The position numbers and the translations under genes are program-made. This document shows, piece by piece, positions 1 to 6,901 of a DNA stretch of 12,319 nucleotides (positions within the stretch are counted from its first letter, which is position 1; each line of letters begins with the position of its first letter). The notes beneath the pieces are model-generated. The model had not been told where the DNA came from. It searched no databases and saw only the letters and a list, made by a program, of their open reading frames with translations. Origin of the DNA: an uncultured Clostridia bacterium (GTDB lineage: Bacteria; Bacillota; Clostridia; Oscillospirales; Ruminococcaceae); the NCBI GenBank assembly GCA_937893735.1, contig CALBGD010000427.1:1-12319 (forward strand), in the 5' to 3' direction.

Positions 1-192
1 CTGGGTGCTGAGAAGTACTCTCAGGCCAGCCGATGATATATACTCCAGCTTTGAAAAATCGAGGCAGACCTTTTCCATGCCGTCAATGGACTGTGAAAGC
101 TCTGCTTCAAGCTGCGGAGCGGTATTCGTGTCAAGCCTGCCATCTATCTGAATGGTGAGAGCAGCGCCATCTGTTGTTTTTGTCAGTGTCAT
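1..192 (-). CDS. STAS-domain anti-sigma factor antagonist (3' end outside window)
   Basis: The first 64 codons are visible, starting at ATG 192 seven bases after GGAGG; the gene runs off the left edge. The sequence matches the SpoIIAA/RsbV pattern: an N-terminal beta hairpin, GRLDTNTAPQLE (18-29), then CLDFSKLEYISSAGLRVLL (43-61). In this family a Ser in the S-S-x-G-L loop is phosphorylated by an anti-sigma-factor kinase. Here that would be Ser54, or its neighbour Ser53. The unphosphorylated protein binds the kinase and frees a sigma factor. It follows the lipoprotein gene by 13 bases and so is probably in the same transcript. No kinase or PP2C phosphatase partner is in the window. Small stand-alone STAS proteins of this type are common in gut Clostridia, so a link with the T4SS is only suggested by position. 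Confidence 0.9.
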   Translation of the reverse strand, partial: MTLTKTTDGAALTIQIDGRLDTNTAPQLEAELSQSIDGMEKVCLDFSKLEYISSAGLRVLLSTQ

Positions 193-199
193 GATCTTT

Positions 200-204
200 C
201 CTCC
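200..204 (-). promoter_or_regulatory. Ribosome binding site of the STAS gene
   Basis: A perfect GGAGG on the minus strand, with 7 bases (AAAGATC) before ATG 192, fixes the start of the partial STAS gene. It sits directly after the TAA stop of the lipoprotein gene. Confidence 0.85.
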
Positions 205-205
205 G

Positions 206-1816
206 TTAATTGTAGATATTCAGACCTCTTCCATGCCAGTATCTCCCGGCATAAGCAAGGTCGGACATATCGTAGGGTTCCATGCTTTCTATTGTTTCAC
301 GCGGCTGAGTTTCGCTGCCGACGTACTTTTTCCTTGAGGTAAACACTTCGTTGTCAGGAAATCCGATGTAGTAATTTTTGTTTATGACAAATGCAGCATA
401 TTCGGTTATTGTATCTGAAAGCGTTCCAAGCCTGCCCTCTATCTTATATACCCTGACGCCGGACTTCATGCCGGCGGTATACAGTGTATTTCTTTCAAAA
501 TCGTACACCACCTGATTCAGACCGTCAGCCATTTTCAGCGATTCGCCGTCCTCAAACGGAACGTAGAACTCAAATTTCGGAGTGAGCTTGACATTTCCTA
601 CGAAATTCTCGCTTTCCTCCAGCTTCCACATTTCTATTGCGTCATTGAAAATCAGCATGAGGTACTGCACCGGCATTCCGGAGTTCTGATCCAGCTCGTT
701 CTTATTGCAGAGAAGCGTGAACGTCACCAGTTTCCGGTTTATGGCGTTTGTCTTTTCGCCGCCGGAAAGCGATGTGTCGTTCTTAGCCACCTTTTTATTG
801 CCCTTGCTTATCCTGAAATTACGGGCAGAAAACGTGCCTCCGACATGATCCTCGTCGTAATCCTGAAGTCCTCTGGTGGAAATATACCCGAATTCTATGT
901 AGCTCAGGTTTTCCTGCTTTGTGCTGTAAAATCCGTAGCCGTCCTTGGTTTCGTCAACGCGCTGACCGGAATTGCGCAGGAATATAACATCACCGGTGTC
1001 TGCGTCAATGCTGGAGGTTATGTAATTCCCAAACAATGCCGGGTCGAAGGTCAGGTTATCCGCCTCGTTGACGTAGTATTCCTCCCAGTCGGTTATACGT
1101 TTTTCCGCCTTGTCCTTTCCGAAATCAAACTCCAGCGTTACGACGGCGGTTTTCTGGTAATCATCGCTGTTTTCATCGTTATTCATGAATACGGCCGCAA
1201 CATGGTCGCTCATTTTCGCCATGTCAAGGCAGATGAAATCCGTCGAACCGACATATTTCCCGATGTATTTCTTCAGCTTGTCAGGCATCGCCGCCTCAGC
1301 GCATACGGGCGTCTTACCCGATGGACAGGTTATGCAATAAAAGACATTATCCACACACGCGATGCTGACATTGTTATCGGAAGCGCTCATCATGACGGAA
1401 CAGAAATTCACCTTATCTCCGTAGGTGATATTTTCACGCTCCATAAGATTCTGATGCTCTCCCGTTGTCTGGTCGTATGAATCTATCGCGTAATAGCCTG
1501 TGTTGTCGTCAAGCGAGGCGTAATAGTAGTACACAGCAGTCGTATCTGTCTGAAGTATCAGCGCAAAATCCTCAATGCTGCCCGGAACTATCCTGCTGCT
1601 GAATTTAAATGCGCTGTCCCTGACGGTCGGATACCTCTTTGAACTGACATATCGTACATCATCGAGTTTGCCCGAACCGCTCGGCGTAAGCTCCACAGAA
1701 TTTTCTTCCGGCTTCACGCTGCCCAGCGCTGAATTCATTGTGCAGCCGGAAGAAGTGCATACAAGGCACAGCGCAAGTACAGCAGCCGTCAGACGCGTTA
1801 TCCCGGGAATGTGCAT
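206..1816 (-). CDS. Large lipoprotein of unknown function
   Basis: The 536-residue product starts at ATG 1816, which directly follows the stop of the Ig-like gene, with AAGGTGAG just upstream. The N-terminus is a signal peptide with a hydrophobic core (about 8-20). It ends in TSSGC, so Cys25 is the probable lipid-modified residue, although the -3 position is Ser rather than the usual Leu. No family is recognised. The mature chain has no further membrane helix. It is rich in Asp, Tyr, Asn and Thr and in short beta-strand-like stretches separated by turns, which would suit a beta-propeller or another all-beta fold (low confidence). A Cys-rich segment occurs near 155-172 (pattern C-x7-C-x2-C-x7-C). 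It is followed 13 bases later by the STAS gene. It is probably surface exposed and made together with the Ig-like protein and the T4SS. Confidence 0.8.
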   Translation of the reverse strand: MHIPGITRLTAAVLALCLVCTSSGCTMNSALGSVKPEENSVELTPSGSGKLDDVRYVSSKRYPTVRDSAFKFSSRIVPGSIEDFALILQTDTTAVYYYYASLDDNTGYYAIDSYDQTTGEHQNLMERENITYGDKVNFCSVMMSASDNNVSIACVDNVFYCITCPSGKTPVCAEAAMPDKLKKYIGKYVGSTDFICLDMAKMSDHVAAVFMNNDENSDDYQKTAVVTLEFDFGKDKAEKRITDWEEYYVNEADNLTFDPALFGNYITSSIDADTGDVIFLRNSGQRVDETKDGYGFYSTKQENLSYIEFGYISTRGLQDYDEDHVGGTFSARNFRISKGNKKVAKNDTSLSGGEKTNAINRKLVTFTLLCNKNELDQNSGMPVQYLMLIFNDAIEMWKLEESENFVGNVKLTPKFEFYVPFEDGESLKMADGLNQVVYDFERNTLYTAGMKSGVRVYKIEGRLGTLSDTITEYAAFVINKNYYIGFPDNEVFTSRKKYVGSETQPRETIESMEPYDMSDLAYAGRYWHGRGLNIYN

Positions 1817-3055
1817 TCATCTCACCTTTATCCTACGTTTTTTATTCCACACGAAGTACATCACGCCGCCAGCGGCAAGGAGCGCTCCGATGATCACAAA
1901 ATTCATGGGATTCACTGCCGACAGTGCCTTTATTTCCACGCGGTAATTCGACTTGTTACCGGCGGAGTCCTCGGCATAGATCCTGAAAACCCCGGTACCG
2001 GTCAGCACAGGGGAATTGTCCGTTGGCTGCCCATTTTTGTAGATCGTGTATGTGCACGGCGCGTCAGAAGTCACCGTCACCTGTTCCATAAAGGAGATAT
2101 CATCGGTGCCGTTAAATTTCAGCACCGGGGCGCGTGTATCCACATTCACGGCAGTACTGCGCCGGAGCTTCCCATAATCATAGGTAAATTCATAACGCCC
2201 GTCCCTTTCGCAGTTCACGAAATTGCCGGACAGCTCCAGCTCCCTGCCGTCAAGGGTCGCGGAAACGAGCTGCGCATTATACGGCGGCTGGAATATCCCA
2301 AGCGAATTCGTGGGTCCACCGCAGATGCGAAATTCCATCGTGCGCCTTTCCAGTGCTCCGTTTTTGTCGGTGCAGGTCATGACCAGACGGTATCTTCCGT
2401 CCTGGTCAATGATACCGTTTGACGGAAATGTATAATTTTCTCCGTCCCGGGTGGCTGAAACCGTTATTTCATCAGGGATCGTCAGCTTCACAGCGGAAGA
2501 AGCAGTTTCTCCGTCCAGAATGGAACTAACTGCGCGGACGCCGCCTATAAACTCATGATACAGCTCCCCGGAATCATATTTCAGTTCAAGCCTGCCATCT
2601 ATCGGCTCCGGGATAGTTTCTCCGCTTCCATCGGTAAGGATATCCTGCGTTTCGGTGATGTCCGCGCTGAAAGTCACCTCCACAGGCTCTTCGTTTCCGC
2701 GGAGAATATGTGATACCGTAACCGAATACTCTCCCTCGGCGTTTATCACGCTGGTGGGAGAATATGCATATGCCTCGCCGTCGCGGGTTATCCTTATCTG
2801 AACGTCATCGTCCTCGGTTGCTATCCAGAGGTACGGCAGAGTATTCTCCGTGCTGAGGAGCGACGTTGCCGCAAACGAAGCATTATCCTCAAAGCTGTAA
2901 GCGTATATCTGCCGCTCCTCGTCAAGCACGACTGTCAGCGGGAATTCCTCAGTCAGCAGCGGATCTCCCGCGGCGCTTTCGGAGGTTTCGGCAAATGCCG
3001 TGCTTCCGATCAGAACAGTCCCGGCGAGCGCGAGAATAAGAGCCTTAAAGTGCAT
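1817..3055 (-). CDS. Secreted, membrane-anchored protein with Ig-like repeats
   Basis: The 412-residue product starts at ATG 3055, six bases after GGAGG, and begins directly with a signal peptide (1-22, ending AFA). A longer reading from 3145 would add an Arg-rich leader before the signal and is unlikely. Four beta-rich modules follow, each with a DG or NG turn, then G-x-Y/F and alternating hydrophobics (near 80-115, 195-230, 265-295 and 335-370). The last ends in EDSAGN. A single transmembrane helix (384-403) and basic tail KKRRIKVR close the protein. This is a type I topology with the bulk outside the cell. Residues about 262-310 match the protein at 11002-12319 closely (LDG, then RDGxYxF, then YG, then AP), so the two are paralogues. 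The stop TGA directly abuts the next ATG. Adhesion or mating-pair contact is inferred from architecture and operon only. Confidence 0.85.
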   Translation of the reverse strand: MHFKALILALAGTVLIGSTAFAETSESAAGDPLLTEEFPLTVVLDEERQIYAYSFEDNASFAATSLLSTENTLPYLWIATEDDDVQIRITRDGEAYAYSPTSVINAEGEYSVTVSHILRGNEEPVEVTFSADITETQDILTDGSGETIPEPIDGRLELKYDSGELYHEFIGGVRAVSSILDGETASSAVKLTIPDEITVSATRDGENYTFPSNGIIDQDGRYRLVMTCTDKNGALERRTMEFRICGGPTNSLGIFQPPYNAQLVSATLDGRELELSGNFVNCERDGRYEFTYDYGKLRRSTAVNVDTRAPVLKFNGTDDISFMEQVTVTSDAPCTYTIYKNGQPTDNSPVLTGTGVFRIYAEDSAGNKSNYRVEIKALSAVNPMNFVIIGALLAAGGVMYFVWNKKRRIKVR

Positions 3056-3503
3056 TTCCCGCCTCCATTGTACGCTGCTTCTGACGGGCAGAGTCTGCCG
3101 CTGTCTTCGGACGAAGCCCGTCCTCCTCGGCAAGGAGCTGTGCAAAGGTCATTCTGACCCTTTCAGTTCCCCGAACTGGCTCGCTCTGATTTTTCAGCTC
3201 GCTGCCGGGGGCTTCTTCCGGCTTGCTGAATTCCCTGTTCCCATGCCGGGGCTCCGCCTGATGAACTGGCTCGCCGCGCGGCGCTTCCGGCGGTCTGCGC
3301 AGTTCCCTGTTCTGGTGTCTGAGCGCAGCCTGCTGCACCAGCTCCTCAAATGTGGGAAGCTTCACCGTGTTCTCACGCTGAGGCTTTCTGCCGTTGACCA
3401 GCTGGGAATTCACGCGGCGCTGTTTCTCCTCCCGCAGGGCGGCTAATTCCCTTTCCCACTGCGCTTTTTGCTCACTGTGTGCCGGGTCGTCAAAGTATGT
3501 CAT
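3045..3503 (-). CDS. Small charged protein with tandem 24-residue repeats
   Basis: No family recognised. I chose ATG 3503 (152 residues) over an upstream GTG at 3515 because AGGTGGTGAG lies at the right distance before the ATG. The product is hydrophilic, rich in Glu, Arg, Gln and Pro, with no signal peptide or membrane helix, so it is probably cytoplasmic. Residues 8-35 look helical or coiled-coil. Residues 62-85 and 86-109 are a direct repeat (RHxNRE, then PEAP, then SEP/AEP). A short motif, V(K/R) followed by TFxxL, occurs on both sides of the repeats, near 47-55 and 115-121. The gene overlaps the next one by 11 bases. It may be a scaffold or adaptor of the secretion apparatus, but this rests only on position. 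Confidence 0.7.
   Translation of the reverse strand: MTYFDDPAHSEQKAQWERELAALREEKQRRVNSQLVNGRKPQRENTVKLPTFEELVQQAALRHQNRELRRPPEAPRGEPVHQAEPRHGNREFSKPEEAPGSELKNQSEPVRGTERVRMTFAQLLAEEDGLRPKTAADSARQKQRTMEAGNAL
3062..3066 (-). promoter_or_regulatory. Ribosome binding site deciding the start at 3055
   Basis: GGAGG on the minus strand, with a 6-base spacer before ATG 3055, lies inside the end of the preceding gene. It supports the short form that begins with a signal peptide rather than the frame-extended start at 3145. Confidence 0.85.
3177..3320 (-). repeat. Tandem 72-base repeat inside the small charged protein gene
   Basis: Two adjacent 24-codon units, 3249-3320 and 3177-3248, begin with RHQNREL and RHGNREF, share a central PEAP and end in AEP or SEP. 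They have diverged at both protein and DNA level, so the duplication is not very recent. Confidence 0.8.
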
Positions 3504-3508
3504 TGGGC

Positions 3509-4192
3509 TCACCACCTGTCGTTAAGATAGCTTTCTATTGCGGAATTCACGGCGCTGTACAGCTTTTCGCCGCTTCTCAGCACTGTGGTGCTCAGATTCT
3601 CCGCGGGAATATCTGCTGGCTGAGTGCAGCGGAGCGTGCTGTCCTTTTTCAGCAGCATTTCCGCCTCGTCTGCAAAGCAGTAATAAAGAGTCAGCGTGCC
3701 GTCGGACAGCATTTCAGCCGCTTTATCAGCATTGTCGCAATATATACGATCATCCGTAGCACTGGAAGAAATAGCCCTGACCGTCTCCTCATACAGCTCG
3801 GAAGAAACGCCGGTCGTAAGTCCCGCGCCGTCCGAAACGGCAGTCATGGAGATACCGCTGCTGTGAACGCAGTAAATCAGCTTTTCGCCGAATGGGATAT
3901 TGCTGATGAACCGCGAATCCAGCCCATAGCTTTCAGGGTAAGGAAACACCGCGATATCTGCCTGATTATTTTCCAGAAGTGACAGCGCCGATTCGCTGTC
4001 GGACTGTATCAGCACGCATTCAGTGCCGATATCCGCCGCGATGTATTCGGCTAATTCAGTCATTTCTGTGCTGTCCATATCCACAGCGCAGCGGAGCTTC
4101 CCGGCGGGAAGCATGGGCTTTTCGCCGGCGGAGCAGCCGCAGAGCGACAGAATTCCCGCCGCGCAGAGCAAAGTAATTATTCGTTTCGTCAT
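3509..4192 (-). CDS. Lipoprotein resembling a family 3 solute-binding protein
   Basis: The 227-residue product has a lipoprotein signal (basic MTKR, hydrophobic core, lipobox LCGC with the modified Cys at 20), so it should be anchored outside the membrane. The mature part follows the type II periplasmic-binding-protein pattern: a first strand LRCAVDMD (33-40), then a helix ending in NNQADIAVFP (75-84), like the usual QxGxxDI motif. The second lobe starts near TTGVSSELYEE (126-136), with a repeated helix-strand at 154-175, and the chain ends in a VNSAIESYL helix (215-223). It is close to the family's usual mature length. There are six Cys in the mature part after the anchor. It overlaps virB4 by ATGA, so the two are translationally coupled. 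No transporter permease or ATPase is near, so a nutrient-uptake role is unlikely. A signal-sensing or surface-exclusion role is speculation. Confidence 0.75.
   Translation of the reverse strand: MTKRIITLLCAAGILSLCGCSAGEKPMLPAGKLRCAVDMDSTEMTELAEYIAADIGTECVLIQSDSESALSLLENNQADIAVFPYPESYGLDSRFISNIPFGEKLIYCVHSSGISMTAVSDGAGLTTGVSSELYEETVRAISSSATDDRIYCDNADKAAEMLSDGTLTLYYCFADEAEMLLKKDSTLRCTQPADIPAENLSTTVLRSGEKLYSAVNSAIESYLNDRW
4189..4192 (-). promoter_or_regulatory. ATGA start-stop overlap coupling virB4 and the binding-protein-like lipoprotein
   Basis: The last codon of virB4 is followed by TGA at 4191-4189, and the next gene's ATG occupies 4192-4190. Such four-base overlaps usually mean translational coupling. 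An AGGAG lies about a dozen bases upstream inside virB4, so the lipoprotein can also recruit ribosomes itself. Confidence 0.85.
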
Positions 4193-6879
4193 TTGTTAAA
4201 CAGCTCCTGCATTGCCTCTGTCGCCACGATATCCACGCTGGTGCGGCTGCTCGGGGAAGTCACCACGAATGCGCGTCCGCGCGGGTTGTTGATTATCTGC
4301 TCCTGCTCGCTTTCGTTTATCTCGCCCGCTTTTTCATACAGCTTGCACAGGTCGTGCATATCGTTCGGGGCAAGCGAGAATATAAAGGAATACTGGCAGG
4401 CGTTTATTATCGCCGTGGATTTCCGCGCGAGCTCCTCTGTGCCTACGAAATCCTTGATATTCTGTGTAATGATTATCTGCATACCGTTGTATTTACGGAT
4501 ACGCTTCGCAAGCTGGTACATAAAGTCCAGCGCTATCGGGTATTTTTCGTCGATAAAGACGTGCGCCTCGTCTATCACTACGATTATCTTGCGGTCCGCC
4601 TTGTGCGCGATGTTATAGTCGCGGTTCTTTATTATCTCATTGTCGAGGTATTTCAGCACCAGCATCATCTGCGCGTTGGCGATTATGTTATTGCGGTTCG
4701 CAAGCAGCGACTGGAAATTGAACACCACGAAATTTTCCTGCGTTGAAAGCGTTGAGGGGCTGTTCCACAAATGCGCGTTGCGCCCGCCCTCCGAAAACTT
4801 CGAGATGTAGTTCAGCAGAACGCGGAGATTCTTTTTTGTGTACTCGCTGTCGGTGCGCTGGAAGTCTATAAGTATCTTGTCGAACAGATCCTGAAATATA
4901 GGATAGTCCTCCGGCTTCAGCGCGGAAAGGTCGGTATCCGCGTCTATCCCGCGCTCGGCGTAGATTCTCGGGAACAGATTGTTGAGGTACTCCAGCGCGT
5001 CGTTTTCCGTGTCCGGGAGTATGGTGCGGAAGAATTCCTCCAGAAACTGCAAATGCGCGTTATAGCTGTTGGAGCTTCCCTCTTCCTCATCGTCAGCCCC
5101 AAGGATTATCTGGAACGGATTCAGCGTACCCTCGGTGGCTTTTCCGACGTCTATCATCTTTCCGTTGAGGTTCTTTGCGAGATTGTCGTACTCGTTCTCC
5201 GGGTCGAGAATAAATATCTTGCTGTTGTCGGCGGCGAGGTTCGCAAGTATCGTTTTGGTCGCGAACGACTTACCGGAACCCGACTTACCTATTATCGCCA
5301 TGTTGGAATTCACACGCTCGCTGTCGCGCTGGAAGAAGTTCACGAACACGGGATTTCCGCCGGTGGTGCCGAAAGTGATCCCGTTCTTGTCCTGCAAATA
5401 GGGGTAAACAAACGGGAATGCGGCGGCAATGGAGCTGGAATGTATCCCGCGGCTCTTCCTGTGGAACGCGTCATACGCAGAGATGTGCGCGCTGACGTAA
5501 ACGTCAAAGGTCTGCATGAACAGATCCTGCGTCTTGAAGCCGCTCTCCGCAAGCTGGCGCTTGATGTTCTTTTTCAGGGAAACGTAATTAGCCGAGGAGG
5601 TCTGCACGGTGGTTCCGTTCTTCATGGCCTCTGCCTGACGCTTGCAGCGCTCCGTCAGCTCGTAATCGTAGATCGTGATGTAGGTGTTCACGTCGTAGAG
5701 CGCCTCGTTCTCGCTCTGGAGCATGGAAAGCAGCTCCGCGAGGGAGGCGATGTTCTCCTTTATCTCCATCAGCCTTGACACCTTGCCGGTCTCGTTAGAC
5801 TGTGAGCGGAGCTCCTCAAGGGAGCGGTCTATTCGCTTTATCGACTGGTATCTGTCCACCGGCTTGAACTTCATGACAACGCGGGTGTTCGGAATATTGA
5901 ACAGCCGGTAGCCCCATGCGTTTCCCACCGTCAGCGGGTAGTCGAGTATCTTGAGGTTATGCGTTATCAGCCCGTCGTATTTTACTGTTCGGCTGGCGAA
6001 CTCTATCTTTTTCGGCAGTATCCAGTCCATGTATTCCTCGGGTCTGAGCTTATCAACCTCGCGCTCATCGAAAAGCTGAGTATACTGGTATTTCAGGAAT
6101 ACCGCAAGCTCCTTGCCCTGGAGCTGTCTTGCCTCCATTCCCGCGCTTTTGAGCTGACCTATCGCACCGCGCACCTGCTCGGAAAGTATGGGCTTCTTTT
6201 TGTCGAAGAACACAAGATAGTGGAATGAGCGGTAAACCTTGTCCTCAAAGTTAATCCTTTCGATGTTATCTATCCTGTCGTAGATTATGCCGATCCGGGT
6301 GGTCAGCTCATCGTCGTTTATCAGCCCGGAAAGGTATGCTTCCTTAAGTTCGGCTATCTTCTTCTTTTCGGAGCGTACATACTCATCGTATATCACCGGA
6401 CGGTCTATCTTCACGAATGCGCCCATCTGATCCTGCGTTATAGTGCGTATTATAGATCCAAGCGTATTGTCGATAAGGCTGTTCTGCCGCATTTCCGACA
6501 TGAAGCGGAACTCCACGGAGGGAATCTCAATGACTGCGGCGTAATACTCCTTGTTGTAATCTATGTACTTATCATCAATGCCGGTGAATGGCGTTATATC
6601 CGGGACGCTAACGCCATTTTCACCGCCTGCGGTGTGCGGTATCGCCATATATCGCAGCCAGTGCAGGAACAGCATATACACCTTTTCATCGTCGATGGGA
6701 AGCATCAGGAATACGAAGAGTATCAGCACACCAATGGCTATCCACCAGCGGTATGGCAGGTTTGACGTCACCACGGCAACGCAGATAAGCGCGCCGAAAA
6801 GACCTACCATAATATCAACTATGGAAACGCCCTTGAAAAGCTCCGTTTCAACTTTTGTTCTCTTTGGGATTATTCTCAT
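4189..6879 (-). CDS. virB4: VirB4-family conjugation ATPase with N-terminal membrane hairpin
   Basis: This 896-residue protein is the ATPase that powers assembly and substrate movement in type IV secretion, acting at the inner face of the membrane with VirB6. The Walker A motif GKSGSGKS is at residues 531-538. The Walker B strand ends in IDEAH with the acidic pair at 770-771. A downstream QIIITQN motif at 801-807 and an Arg-rich helix before it (793-795) are also typical. Residues 1-65 contain two membrane helices (about 20-38 and 43-60) resembling a VirB3/PrgI-type small membrane protein fused to the ATPase. Residues 110-520 fit the VirB4 N-terminal region. ATG 6879 follows AAGGTGAGG. The stop TGA overlaps the next start as ATGA. 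Length and motifs look complete, so the ATPase is probably functional. It resembles the ICE ATPases named after Mbov_0397 in public annotation (from memory). Confidence 0.95.
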   Translation of the reverse strand: MRIIPKRTKVETELFKGVSIVDIMVGLFGALICVAVVTSNLPYRWWIAIGVLILFVFLMLPIDDEKVYMLFLHWLRYMAIPHTAGGENGVSVPDITPFTGIDDKYIDYNKEYYAAVIEIPSVEFRFMSEMRQNSLIDNTLGSIIRTITQDQMGAFVKIDRPVIYDEYVRSEKKKIAELKEAYLSGLINDDELTTRIGIIYDRIDNIERINFEDKVYRSFHYLVFFDKKKPILSEQVRGAIGQLKSAGMEARQLQGKELAVFLKYQYTQLFDEREVDKLRPEEYMDWILPKKIEFASRTVKYDGLITHNLKILDYPLTVGNAWGYRLFNIPNTRVVMKFKPVDRYQSIKRIDRSLEELRSQSNETGKVSRLMEIKENIASLAELLSMLQSENEALYDVNTYITIYDYELTERCKRQAEAMKNGTTVQTSSANYVSLKKNIKRQLAESGFKTQDLFMQTFDVYVSAHISAYDAFHRKSRGIHSSSIAAAFPFVYPYLQDKNGITFGTTGGNPVFVNFFQRDSERVNSNMAIIGKSGSGKSFATKTILANLAADNSKIFILDPENEYDNLAKNLNGKMIDVGKATEGTLNPFQIILGADDEEEGSSNSYNAHLQFLEEFFRTILPDTENDALEYLNNLFPRIYAERGIDADTDLSALKPEDYPIFQDLFDKILIDFQRTDSEYTKKNLRVLLNYISKFSEGGRNAHLWNSPSTLSTQENFVVFNFQSLLANRNNIIANAQMMLVLKYLDNEIIKNRDYNIAHKADRKIIVVIDEAHVFIDEKYPIALDFMYQLAKRIRKYNGMQIIITQNIKDFVGTEELARKSTAIINACQYSFIFSLAPNDMHDLCKLYEKAGEINESEQEQIINNPRGRAFVVTSPSSRTSVDIVATEAMQELFNK

Positions 6880-6901
6880 CTGCCCTCACCTTTCAGTGTG
6901 C

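Noticed and set aside
845..1480. Plus-strand ORF (211 codons) opposite the large lipoprotein gene
   Set aside because: The minus-strand frame has a signal peptide, a ribosome binding site and operon spacing; the plus-strand frame has none of these.
3056..3145. N-terminal extension of the Ig-like protein from 3145
   Set aside because: It would put an Arg-rich leader before a normal signal peptide and overlap the preceding gene by about 100 bases. The GGAGG at 3062-3066 fits the start at 3055.
4771..5778. Long plus-strand ORF (335 codons) opposite virB4
   Set aside because: It lies wholly antisense to the conserved VirB4 ATPase region including Walker A, is rich in Arg, Val and Leu as expected from a mirrored frame, and has no recognisable motif.
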